A stretch of DNA of 64,000 nt from Saxidomus purpurata (lineage: Eukaryota > Mollusca > Bivalvia > Venerida > Veneridae), in the NCBI GenBank assembly GCA_022818135.1, contig JAFMSR010000014.1, positions 42,594,924 to 42,658,923 on the forward strand. The letters run 5' to 3'. Of this stretch, positions 12,348-22,926 are shown one piece after another. Position 1 is the stretch's first letter, and each line of letters starts with the position of its first letter. Both the position numbers and the translations under genes were made by a program. The notes under the pieces are model-generated. The model did not search any database. It was not told the origin of the DNA and saw nothing but the letters and a program-made list of their open reading frames with translations.

Positions 12348-13589
12348 ATGAGACAGATCCAAGTCGGTTTATTCCTACTGGCCGTTTTACATGGCTTAGC
12401 TGCGCAAATTCCACAAGACGATCCTCTATGCATCGGCTGCGTCATGATAAATGGCGCCGGGTACAACGACCACGAAGACTGCGACAAATTTATCCAATGC
12501 CATAACAATGAGTATGGGTTTCTAGTTGGAAAAATCATGGACTGTCCTTTCGCAACTCACTGGGATATGGGCAACATGACGTGCTTACCGATCGGTGAGA
12601 CACAATGTGACAATGACAAATGCTTGAAACTGCCCGAGGATTCCATATACAACGTTGACACAAACTGTAGGGGTTACATGTTATGCTCGAGTGGAAAGTC
12701 CCAACCGATGTGTTGCCAGGCCAACGAAATATACGTCCACAGTTTTGGTTGCATCGAAGACATCAATGACGATTGCAATGACACGTGTTTTGGTGTCAGC
12801 GAAAGCTCCCTGTACCCGCCGGTGTGCGACAAGTATCCAGTGCCCGGTAAGCGTAACATGTACAGGCAGAATGTAGAAGGTTGGGGTATGATGGACTTAC
12901 CTTGTGCACCAGGAACATTATTTGTTGCCGACTCTTGCGTATGTCTTGAATCCATTGGCTCAGATAGTGTCCCAAAGCCCGTATGCAAGCCAGAAATCTA
13001 CCTCCCTTTCACCTATGACCACAGTGACCAATCCGGTAAGAGAAACTATGTGTACAACGACAACGTAGAAATCAGAAATGGTGTAGCAGTATTCAACGGC
13101 GTGAACAGCAGGCTTATCATCCCAAGATTCACAAATCTAGAGCACAGCACCACGGTCATCATCAAGGCTAAATATAGATCTAGTCACGAGACATGGACTG
13201 GTATGGCGCGCGCACTTGTTTCCAACGCTGACTGCGGAACCTTCCCGTCTATAATGCTCTCCGAGGACAACACTAATGTTTATTTTGGCGTAGGAACGAA
13301 CGAAGCTAGATTTGCCTACACATTTATTCCACAGCAAACCAGTGATCCTGCTTTGCCTACTTCTGAGAAAGAGGTCGAATACAAGTTTCACAATGGTGAA
13401 CTAAGGGGTACCAATAGCCAGTACACAGAGATGGTCGATGCGCCGGGTTTCTTGCGTAACGTGCAGTGTGCCATCCAAATTGGATTTGGTGAAACAAGTC
13501 AGCCTGACAAGAAAGGCTTGTCACTTCTGCCGTTCGAAGGCGAAATTGACGAGTTATCCATTTATCTCTGCGACCCAGCTCAACCTTGA
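12348..13589 (+). CDS. Secreted Pif-like protein: chitin-binding domains plus laminin-G-like domain
   Basis: Predicted extracellular chitin-binding matrix protein of the Pif/BMSP kind found in mollusc shells. 413 aa in one uninterrupted coding exon. Residues 1-19 form a signal peptide (RQIQVGLFLLAVLHGLAA, cleavage before Q20). About residues 28-87 have six cysteines (28, 31, 45, 51, 66, 79) spaced like a peritrophin-A/CBM14 chitin-binding domain. Two further cysteine-rich segments follow at about 87-146 and 146-205, the last with DLPCAPGTLFVADSCVC, typical of Pif. About 215-409 resembles a laminin-G/concanavalin fold (IYLPFTYD, VAVFNGVNSRLIIP, FEGEIDELSIYLCDP). The von Willebrand A domain of classical Pif97 is absent. 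The ATG lies 20 bases after a splice acceptor. Stop TGA 13587-13589; AATAAA at 13612-13617, with a second at 13692. Domains are read by eye; the shell role is inferred from the family. Confidence 0.85.
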   Translation: MRQIQVGLFLLAVLHGLAAQIPQDDPLCIGCVMINGAGYNDHEDCDKFIQCHNNEYGFLVGKIMDCPFATHWDMGNMTCLPIGETQCDNDKCLKLPEDSIYNVDTNCRGYMLCSSGKSQPMCCQANEIYVHSFGCIEDINDDCNDTCFGVSESSLYPPVCDKYPVPGKRNMYRQNVEGWGMMDLPCAPGTLFVADSCVCLESIGSDSVPKPVCKPEIYLPFTYDHSDQSGKRNYVYNDNVEIRNGVAVFNGVNSRLIIPRFTNLEHSTTVIIKAKYRSSHETWTGMARALVSNADCGTFPSIMLSEDNTNVYFGVGTNEARFAYTFIPQQTSDPALPTSEKEVEYKFHNGELRGTNSQYTEMVDAPGFLRNVQCAIQIGFGETSQPDKKGLSLLPFEGEIDELSIYLCDPAQP

Positions 13590-13611
13590 TATAACCACCG
13601 TTTCATTTATG

Positions 13612-13617
13612 AATAAA
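13612..13617 (+). terminator. Polyadenylation signal of the Pif-like gene
   Basis: AATAAA begins 23 bases after the stop codon. A second AATAAA lies near 13692. Either gives a very short 3' UTR. Confidence 0.6.
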
Positions 13618-14097
13618 AACTTCTTTTCCTCATCTTAGTATCCAAATACCACATGCTTGAAATCCTCAAACATTATTTATTGACTTGAAGCAAAATAAAA
13701 CTTTTCACAAAAAAATGCTCGTCTTTCATTTCACAATTCCACCCCTCGTTTAGGATTTTGAAGTTTCCCCTTCTGCGAAAATTGTTCTTCGCAGCAAATT
13801 AGTTCTTCTATTGATGTTCTACAATTCTGCGCTTTTTTGAAAGTACAAGCTTTGATAAAATAGAAGATCTTATCCTTATTAGAGCTTTAAAGACAAAGTG
13901 CGACCTTGGCTTTTGAGCTGTGGGCCTGATCATGGAAACATTTTCTGCTGATGTTCTTCAATGTTTTAACGTTATATCAGGTTGATTTGAAGTAAATTTT
14001 ATAAAGGTTCGTCCATAAGAGTAATTATATTAGCTTGTATTTCTGGATGAGACCTGCTATATCAGGTTATAGAGTATTTTCTGGTGATATTAGCCCA

Positions 14098-14283
14098 TTT
14101 CTACCTAGATTTTTACAATGGGTTCTTCTGACTTCCAGTTTCGGCAAGTCGACTTCCTAAAATGGGGGTGTTCTGCAGAAATGTGTCTTCAGACGACATT
14201 GTGTTTGTCGTCTGCTTCAAACCCGGCGCAGCTGTTTGAAAAGGTTTATATTGTAATAGGCACTAGGTATAAAATGGGTTAAA
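14098..14283. mobile_element. MITE-like repeat, copy 1 of a pair
   Basis: Shares with 19373-19587 the blocks TTTTACAATGGG, GACTTCCA, GGCAAGTC, AAATGGGGGTGTT, CAGACGACAT, CAGCTG, TTGAAAAGGT and AATGGGTTAA. The start and end are roughly inverted (CCCATTT.. and ..AAATGGG). Noncoding. Confidence 0.65.
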
Positions 14284-14610
14284 ATCTTTTGAACTATAAT
14301 GAAGGCTGACACACGAGATACTACCCCTGAAATTTCATAGCCTACATGTACATGCAAACTATAGCAAATAGTATGTATATATACGTCTCAATTCGTAAAC
14401 GTCGGGCTTGTTCGCGATACAGCTCATCATTCACGCAAACCTGGGTCCTACCTCAAACCATAACAAACTTACAGACGTACAGTGCATACTGATGACAAGA
14501 AACGTTCAGGACATTGTTTATAATACATGAACCACACAATTTGGACTGCCACAAGAATGATCAGGTTATTTTGCCAATGCCACACGAAAGCACGGTAGCA
14601 CTTGTAAAGA

Positions 14611-14936
14611 TAGTTCCCACAGCTACACTATTTAATTACCTCCCTTGTTCTGAATCGTTAGCCATATTGGTAGGCATTTTCCTTTAAAAGTTTACATAAC
14701 AATGATAAAACAACCAGATTTATACATATTATTAATCCATGATGTTGATATGGGCAGACGGCTCAGCAGGATCAGGAAAATGTGGTTGTCACACACAAAT
14801 TCTCCTGTTATATTCTTAATTATCACATATTTGAGAAAATACTCCCATTAAAGCTCATCAGTTTACCTATCAAAATGGCTGACAAATCGAATAATTGAGG
14901 TAAATATTGCAATTGTGGGAACTATTTAAAGGTCCG
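14611..14936. mobile_element. MITE with AATAGTTCCCACA terminal inverted repeats
   Basis: Left end GATAGTTCCCACAGCTAC then ATTTAATTACCTCCC; right end GAGGTAAATATTGCAATTG then TGGGAACTATTTAA. Reverse-complement ends match over about 30 bases with mismatches. About 325 bp, noncoding. Confidence 0.7.
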
Positions 14937-15361
14937 TGCCATCGACCATGTCTGTGGAAAGGACCAGTACAAGGTTCAACTCTCCCTGTAAGAAGCTGAG
15001 AGTCAGGTTGGAGATAGTGACGCATGAAAGAGAAAACATTCTAAGCAAATTTTAACATATATAATATCATTTATTAAAAATTTGGTTAACATGAAATACA
15101 TGTATTTCAAATGATTAACAAATACAGGACAAGAAAATCGTTGGAAACAATCGATGCTTGATCACAAATGTAACAACCTTGATATGATAGCAGGAATTAT
15201 ACATGTATTTCTTTGAGCACTGCACTTCCATGTATCAGTATACTAAGTTTAGTCAAAACATACCTATCCTCAAAAATACACGTTAATTAATACATACACA
15301 AAACATAAACCTATATACATGTGTGTATATAGGTCAGTGCAAAACTATAGTGCAACAGTGC

Positions 15362-15556
15362 AGTAAAGGGAGCGGTGGTGTTGAGGTTGAGGTGTCTGCC
15401 ACTCATCCCGGAGGTTGTGGGTTCGAGCCCCACTGGGGTCACAACCATACCTCCTCATATCCAGTACTGGTTTTTCCAGGAAGCAGACTCAAGAGTGACT
15501 CGATGAGATTCAAGCTTTCTTCACAAACGAGCCAAAATAAATTAGTATAAACTAAA
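15362..15556 (+). repeat. tRNA-derived SINE, family D
   Basis: tRNA-like head with GGTGTTGAGGTTGAGGTG and B box GGGTTCGAGCCCCACTGG, and a tail AAAATAAATTAGTATAAAC almost the same as the tails of families B and C. The reading frame across it is not a gene. Confidence 0.75.
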
Positions 15557-16202
15557 CAGTGCAGTAGGTATTTGAAAAACACAAAAATAAATTCATTTTC
15601 CAATTGTGTCACTTTTTAGATAGATAATATGGAAATGTATATTTGTTTACGTGTTAAAGATCTGCGTTAATGAAAAAGGTATAATGTACTTGTATCATAA
15701 ATTAAGTAAGAATAGATACAAAGCGCATGTTTGTACCAAGTTTGATTCACAAAATTTTTTCTCAGACCTGGAGTAGGCTCTATAGGAAATTTATTGAAAT
15801 GGAAATAACCTGGTGATGCTAAAAGGAAACAGTAACAAAGTAATGACGCAAGAGTTATGGCTCTTGTACCCTAAGCTTCTGCAAACAAGACATATTTGAC
15901 TAAATTTACTTCAATAGTTCTTGATATATGTGCGACATATAAATACAACAAAGAAAACTACACAATGTAATTATTAAAGAATGAGACAATTCGTGAAATT
16001 TGGGTGAACAAAACAAAGTGTCAATTTTTTTTTCACACACAAATTGAAAAAAATTAAACCAAAAGTTTTGCATAGAAAACAAGCTCTTCTGACTGGATTA
16101 CATGCATGATATAAAATATATTATATATAAATAAGCAGAAACATCTGATTCAAGAGGTAGAGTTCTTGCTCGTTTTCTCAGTTTACAAAACATGTTTCAA
16201 CT

Positions 16203-16432
16203 GTACCTGAACAGTTGTTCTTATTCATAGAGGCGGGCAATTTACGTAACCATCATTTCTTGTAAACTAGTACTAAACTCTCATCCTCTGAAAGAAACTG
16301 CCAACTTTCTCACATAAAGTGACATACTTAGTAGCAGGTCTCGAATTCTGCAATCTTCAAACAATGAGAGGTTACAGTGATTTGATCATTTCAAGTCAGT
16401 AATTCTAACCATTCAACCACCGAGGTGAGGAC
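16203..16432 (-). repeat. tRNA-derived SINE, family A, reverse orientation
   Basis: GGCGGGCAATTTACGTAACC, AAACTGCCAACTTTCTCACA and the head end CATTCAACCACCGAGG match the 5361-5592 copy. Confidence 0.75.
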
Positions 16433-16621
16433 TCAAGTTCTTCACATTGCCAATTCATTTGTAAAGTTTCCGGCTCAAAATGTTTCCAACAACATAAAAA
16501 ATGGTTAGACGTAGGAAAATCACTCATGTTATGACTAGCAGAAACAGACATTTGATTACACGAAAAGTGAATGGAGATACAATATATACAAATGTATATT
16601 CCACATCATTTCATGACACGG

Positions 16622-16827
16622 TACTGTAAACCGACTAATTTTGACATGCAATTTATTTTAGCTATATTCACAGAGGCCAGTTTTCACAAGATTTAGAAAA
16701 TGCGAATAATTTATCTTTATGTTATATTTGTTTCCTAAAAATGCAAATATATATATGCACAAATCAGTCAGACATCGGCAAAAACGCGAAACATTAATTT
16801 GCGAAAAAATTTCTTGGTTTACAGTAA
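16622..16827. mobile_element. MITE with ACTGTAAACCGACTAATT ends, copy 2
   Basis: Starts TACTGTAAACCGACTAATTT and ends TTTCTTGGTTTACAGTA. The core AATCAGTCAGACATCGGCAA matches 4930-5137. Confidence 0.8.
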
Positions 16828-17315
16828 ATAATATACAAATGAAAAAATCAGGATGCAATTATGCAGAAAACAATCTGTACACCAGTAAAACGAGACAGTA
16901 TGCTCAGTGAAATGAATCATAAATATGATTCAAAAGGTTTAGAGATTATTTGTAAAGATCAATGTGTTCAAAGGTTTGAGATTTTGTAAAGAAATCTAGG
17001 AAGGTTTAGAGATTATTTGTAAATGAAATCATAAATGTGATTCAAAAGGTTTAGAGATTATTATGTTGATCAAGATTTTAATCCTCCAATAAAAATTATA
17101 GAAGGCCTACCTAACTTCAATTATCAAAACAAAATTCAGCCATGTTTTAATCAACAGCAGCTCTCGGTTTCAAAAGAAAGAAAATTGATCCAGCCACAAA
17201 CTGTTTCTGACAAAATACATAGTTGTAACAGTTGACCCTCAGTTGGTGGTCACCTTATCTAAATAGCCAATGGTCTTTAGCAGCTAATACTGATTTATCC
17301 CAATTTTTATATATT

Positions 17316-17510
17316 ACTGTAAACTGTGTAATATTTTTGATTACTTAATATTCACTATTTTCGTGAATTTCCAACTTTGCTAATTCAAACATCTCGATTT
17401 ACTATAACAGAGAATTCGCCTTTCATTAAAAATTCTGTCTGCTCACAAACTGTGAAAATTTCGCCACGAAAATTTTTTCCCAAATTTCAGAAAATACATC
17501 ATTACAGATG
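17316..17510. mobile_element. MITE-like element, related to 42832-43052
   Basis: Begins TACTGTAAACTGTGTAATAT. Contains GAGAATTCGCCTTTCATTAA and TCTGTCTGCTCACAAACTG, which appear in reverse complement at 42832-43052. Noncoding. Confidence 0.55.
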
Positions 17511-17568
17511 TATGTATTGAGTAGCCACCTTTATGCCTTTTACCCAGGTTTGACTGTATACAAACTGG

Positions 17569-17763
17569 ATACAGTGAACTCTGTATATAACAAACACCTT
17601 AGGGACAATTCAATTGTTCCTAATATCCAGAGTATGTTATATCTCTATAGCATTTTATATAAAATAAAGAAGGAAAAAAATCTGGGCTGAGAACAAAAAT
17701 AGTGTTCCTTATATCCGGAATTTCGCTATATCCGGTGTAGTTATATACGCAGTTTACTGTATA
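17569..17763. mobile_element. MITE with ACAGTGAACTCTGTATATAA ends
   Basis: Left end ACAGTGAACTCTGTATATAA, right end TTATATACGCAGTTTACTGT (reverse complement with few mismatches). Internal GTTCCTTATATCCGGA blocks recur at 21685-21925 and, reversed, at 52436-52630. Confidence 0.7.
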
Positions 17764-17885
17764 AACAACAATATAGATGTTAATAAACACATTGCTTATT
17801 CAAAGCAGATTTAACAAATTTTATCACAGAAATACATGTACCTTAAACAAGAAGGGCCAAAATGGCCCTCTATCACTCAGTAAAT

Positions 17886-18308
17886 GCTAGAATCAAAACA
17901 CTAGTAAAAATCAATGCAGTAATTTGAGAAAAAATGTTTGTTAGTTTGGTTTGATGGCACCGCTACACTATATGGTGATATTGGGATTTCAAAATGTTTG
18001 CAACGCTTTATAATTTGGTAGTTTATAATTTCAAAAATACAGACTTACTTCGCAGGAATTCATACTGGAAATATTTTATTTGATGACCTATTCTAAAGTA
18101 TGCTAATTTCAGACAGTTCAAAGAACCTTAATTTTACACTATTGTACACAATTATACGCTACCAAATTATAAATTGTTACAAAGGCTTTTGAAATTCCAA
18201 TATAAACATTTAGTGTAGCGGTGCCGTAAAACCAAACCAACCAACCTTTTCAACAGATTTTTTCAGACTGCTACCTAGATTTTTACTTGTGTTGTTTATT
18301 CTAGCAAT
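17886..18308. mobile_element. Long foldback (inverted-repeat) element
   Basis: Two diverged arms of about 145 bp (17886-18030 and 18165-18308) face each other. Both hold GGCACCGCTACACTA or its complement TAGTGTAGCGGTGCC, TAATTTGGTAG/CTACCAAATTA and the TTTGGTTT tract. A partial relative lies at 31500-31800. Noncoding. Confidence 0.75.
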
Positions 18309-18309
18309 T

Positions 18310-19370
18310 ACTTTTACATTTTTATATTTTAGTATATTATTTTGGATAAATCAGCTATAATCAGTTGGTAACACAAGTTAAAAGTATAAATCATAACTTA
18401 GCTTGATTGTTTACAAAACCTCCCTAATATTTATAAAAAAATGCCACAAAAAATATCTTAATTTATTTTTCTTCTTACTTTGTCAAAAATGACTGAGTTT
18501 GGTTTTACTACACCGCAACACCGATAATATCATTAAAAGAGATTGTAGATATACGCAGGTCATTGGTTTTCACTTGTCCAGCAGAAAGTTAATACTTTAA
18601 ATGTATAATAACATGCTCACTCAACTATTATACCCGCCAATCTAGTTTACGCACAGTGATTTTGTGGCAAATGGTACATTCATAAAATACATTTACTCGT
18701 AAAAACTGCCAAGTTTGCATCAATACTGAACTATACAGCTGTTAGAAATGCATTTACGCTTATATGTGATATGAAAGAAAATCCATCCAAGAATACAGAT
18801 CTATCTTGTAGATATTAATGTATTAAAGAATCCGTCAATACATAAATATGGAAGATATGGAAAACCAAAGACTAGCGAGACGTGGATAAAAGAAAACCAC
18901 ATACTCTTGCATGATTTTGTATGATTACAGAAAATTGTAGATCTATATTGTTAAACTACATTATATGGCATGTTGAAAAATAATTATGTAAGATTGCATT
19001 AAATGATAATGAACTGCAAAATGACAGGCACGGAAAAACTTCAACACTAGACCCTTGTTGCCAAATGGCACCATGTCTGCATACAGGCTTGGCCCTTTGA
19101 GCAAGGAAACTAGGTGCCTAAAATGAAACACCCTCTGGTCATGGCAATGCTTTGTATAATATTACTTCAATACTTATCCTTTGATGACACATTAATGGAC
19201 CCTTCTTGCTTTCATATTGTATATAAGACCTTTGACCTCGTGTGACCTTGACCTATGAGATCGCTACCAGTCAATTGGACGTGAAACACCATTTGTTCAG
19301 AAGAACCAATCACTTGAAATTATTTTTAAAAATCTTCATAATATGACATCAATACAGTCTGGTCTACACT
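18310..19370. other. Intergenic, no gene seen
   Basis: AT-rich. The end (19040-19330) has TTTGACCTCGTGTGACCTTGACC-type phrases typical of dispersed clam repeats. I see no coding exon. Confidence 0.4.
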
Positions 19371-19372
19371 TT

Positions 19373-19587
19373 ACCCTTTTACACCCCTAAAATTTTACAA
19401 TGGGATCTGCAGACTTCCAATTTGGGCAAGTCTATTTCTTTAAATGGGGGTGTTTTGCAGAATTCTGTTCCAAAAGGCTAAAAACTGAAATTCTGAGCAG
19501 ACGACATGGCATCTGTTGTCTGCTGCGGTGCCCAGCTGCTTGAAAAGGTATACATTTTAGTAGACAAAAATAGGCACAAATGGGTTA
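19373..19587. mobile_element. MITE-like repeat, copy 2 of a pair
   Basis: Matches 14098-14283 in order and orientation; see that entry for the shared blocks. Carries an extra about 30 bases in the middle. Confidence 0.65.
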
Positions 19588-20398
19588 ATTTAGAATTTAC
19601 TAAACAAGAACTCTGTATCTATAAATAGATGTAACATGAACCTTTCGTGAAATGTTTGTTTTAACAAAATGCGGAACTCACTAAAAATCATTGCAAATGT
19701 TAATAAAATTACATTTATTGGTGTATCCAGGTAACTGGTGTATTGAGTATACATTTGAATGACCCACTGCCAATATTACCTATCTACAAAAAATAACTTG
19801 CGGCAAATCCTTTTCGCTAAAAATATATATCTGCTAAGGCTGTTTGTTGAATATTGCACCGATATATCAAACTATGAGGAACATTTTGTATATAAATAAG
19901 AATTTCTCTGCATTATAAACAAACAACTACACATATAAAACCATTTCTCTCAGTAAAATTATATACATTGATATACTACTTAATGTATACGTAAGTTAGT
20001 AAACATATAAAAACCATTTCTCTCAGACAAATGATATAAATTCATATACCCCGGTACTACTAAATGTATACGTTAATTCCAAAAACTGTAAGAATTTGTC
20101 ATGGCATTACTTTTTGATAGAAACTGATTGTAAACAAAAAGTAACAAATCATTGCATTTACAACTTTAAAACAATGTCGACTTTTACCTTTCTTTCGTGT
20201 TCCAAGAATGTTCCATGGAACACATGCTAGCTATTTACCGTAGTCAATATCACACATATACCTATTATAGCGGACCGCCATGGAACACATGCATCACATG
20301 GTTGTACGAAAATTTATTTTTAATTCTGAAATGTATTAGTGATCAAGATATGACCAAAATAAGTAAAATTCACTAAGGGAGATAATTCATAAATTAAT

Positions 20399-20940
20399 TT
20401 AAAGTTCCATTACTAACAGCAAATCAAATTTTCTGTTAAATCTGGAATTGTAACAGGGAAATCGTTTGAAACTGGCGGCTTCTAAAACTTACATAGCCGT
20501 GAAGTATTTCCCAGATTGAAATACTGCTGCAGAAAAAACTGAATGTTTGTGCATTTCCTTTGATTGACCTGGGTGGTCTTTTTGTCCTACTTTCGCTTTA
20601 TTGAATGTTGTAAACAGTCAGAGATAGACTTTGCACATCATTGGAAGTAAATTTCTTCAATTATAATTCAAAATAAGCATGTTTATTTATGTACAACCTA
20701 TTTACAGCCTCTCTCTGTGAGATTTCTGGAAAATTACAAAGATATTTGAAAACTGGAAAACCTACTTTCATTTTTGAAAAGGCAAAATATGATTTATTAA
20801 TTCTTGTATTAAACTCAAATTTTCAACACAATATGGTCACATTCGATGCAGTTTGTCATATTTTTCCTTCTTAAAAGACGCCCGTTACAATTCCAGATTT
20901 AAAAGAAAATTCAATTTGATGTTAGTAATGGACCTTTAAG
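20399..20940. mobile_element. MITE with about 60-bp terminal inverted repeats
   Basis: Left end AAAGTTCCATTACTAACAGC then AAATCAAATTTTCTG and ATCTGGAATTGTAACAGG. The right end is its reverse complement with a few mismatches (CCCGTTACAATTCCAGATTT, then GATGTTAGTAATGGACCTTT). The internal GACCTGGGTGGTCTTTTTGT also occurs at 11694, suggesting a diverged second copy there. Confidence 0.75.
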
Positions 20941-21684
20941 TAATTATAGTTCTTGAAAAAATTTAGACTTTACAAGGTGTAATCCAATTGTAAAATTTCT
21001 AAGAATATTTTTGATAGTAACTTAGGTATTGACCGGCAAAGGAAATATACAGAAGGGGAATGACTCAATAAAGTCTTTTGCAAGAGTTATGTTTCTTGTG
21101 TTTTCTACTATCCTTTTGTGGTATCTTTGTTTTAAGTTTAAAGTCAATCCCTATGAGAGATGCAATGTAATGGGTAATAAGTCAAGATGGACAGATGGAT
21201 GGACAGACAAATGGCAGAGGAGTGATCCCTAGATATTTCTTGCTGATTCATAGACATGCAACACAAAAATTATATATCTTGCCGGACTTCATGATTTATA
21301 TATCTGTCCGTTATCGAATGACCTGTAAGATGAAAAACGTTCCTGCTACAACAACAACTCCAAGTAGCTGTTAGTCGTGTCTTCATATGAATTATAAAAA
21401 CATATTGCTTTTATCAAACCATGCAAACCAGTTGTCTTTTATCACATTTTTTCACAAAAATAAAGCTAAAAATATACATTTATATATTATCCAACATTTA
21501 CCAGTAACCCAAACACTTAAAACAACAAATAAATAACTAGTAATATTATTAACAATGAATTAACAAATATTTTGTTAACAGCTATTTCTAGAAAAAATAA
21601 GTTAAAAAGAATAAATAATGAGAACTTTCGTTACAAACATGATTCAAAAACATGATTCCATTCTGCTATATCTGAAACTTAACT

Positions 21685-21925
21685 ACAGTAAACTCTGTTT
21701 ATAACAAACTCCTTGGGACCAATTAAATTTGTTCCTTATATCCATAGTTTGTTATATCAATTTTAACATTTTTATATAAAGACAGAAAAGAACTCAGAGC
21801 GGAGCAAATGTGTTCCTTGTATCCAGAGTTTGTTATATCCATTTCACATTTTCATATTAAGACAGAAAAAAAACCACAGAGCAGAGAAAATTTGTTCCCT
21901 GTATCCGGAGTTGTTACATGATGTC
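21685..21925. mobile_element. MITE of the 17569 family
   Basis: Begins ACAGTAAACTCTGTTTATAA and contains two tandem copies of TTGTTCCTTATATCCATAG or TGTTCCTTGTATCCAGAG followed by TTTGTTATATC. Confidence 0.6.
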
Positions 21926-21944
21926 TTCATGTACCCACAAACTA

Positions 21945-22060
21945 TTGCTTTTTTATCAAAAATCTATAAACTTTTATGCTTTATCAAAAATCTACAAACC
22001 TTTATGCTTTATCAAAAATCTACAAACCTTTATGCTTTATCAAAAATCTACAAACCTTTA
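21945..22060. repeat. Short tandem repeat, 30-bp unit
   Basis: Four imperfect copies of TTTATCAAAAATCTACAAAC followed by CTTTATGC in tandem. It produces a repetitive open frame that is not a gene. Confidence 0.75.
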
Positions 22061-22479
22061 TATGCCCATAAATTGACATTTTTCACTGTAGGCTATTGAG
22101 ATTCCGAAAACAAATTTTATGGAATTTTGCACAACTAATAAATCATAATCCGAAAAATTACACAATCATACACAGTTTACATAATACTAACATTTGCATG
22201 AGCTTTCAAGAAAACTTCTTTTAAATGAAAGCAAATTTATGATTGTATGATAATGGTTTTTATAAACCCACCTATGTTCCATCATGATTAATACTTGTGG
22301 GTAAATAAAAATTAAACAAGCTACAAGTAATTAAGGATAATTAGACAGTGATGAAAAGATACATACATATAAGTTTACAACTATCATACTGAAAGGCAGC
22401 ACATGGGTACAAGAAAAGATTCACTCTTTATAAATATCTGATGTATATACAAAATAAAATTAAATAGAGGATAATTGTT

Positions 22480-22870
22480 TGTTTCAATGTAATATTACAG
22501 TTATAGTTTCACTGAGTGGGCACCATAAGTGATATATTCATGAGTGGCACAGCCACGAGTGAAAATAACTAGTTTTGGTTGTCACAAGTGGAATTAACGT
22601 GATATAACATCGATACCAACAATATTTCTGTTTATTTTATGGTTAAAACTCTACTTTTGTCGAGTCTGTTTCGATAAAATGTCAAAAATTGCAGAAAACA
22701 TCATCAGAAAGTATAGCATGACGTCATTTTCGTATGGTTTACGGCATTCAGTACGCTTGGTATACTTTTTGACATTAATGTGGGTAGAGAATTTTGATAA
22801 TTTCACTGAGTGAACAGTGAGTTTATCGGGAAATAATCCACCATTGTATTTTGATAAACCAGTAAAAAAC
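22480..22870. repeat. Inverted-repeat dispersed element downstream of the exchanger gene
   Basis: TTTCACTGAGTG at both sides (about 22507 and 22800) and mirrored GATAAAAT/ATTTTGAT segments. A TTTATT at 22631-22636 (AATAAA on the minus strand) could be the polyadenylation signal of the exchanger gene, giving a 3' UTR of about 290 bases. Confidence 0.45.
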
Positions 22871-22926
22871 ATAAAATAAACTTCTCCGCTACATCACTGT
22901 CGAATTATCCTTCGTTTACTGTACAA

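Noticed and set aside
12655..13391. Other-frame ORFs inside the Pif-like gene
   Set aside because: No domain content; they overlap the 413-codon frame, which has a signal peptide and conserved cysteines.
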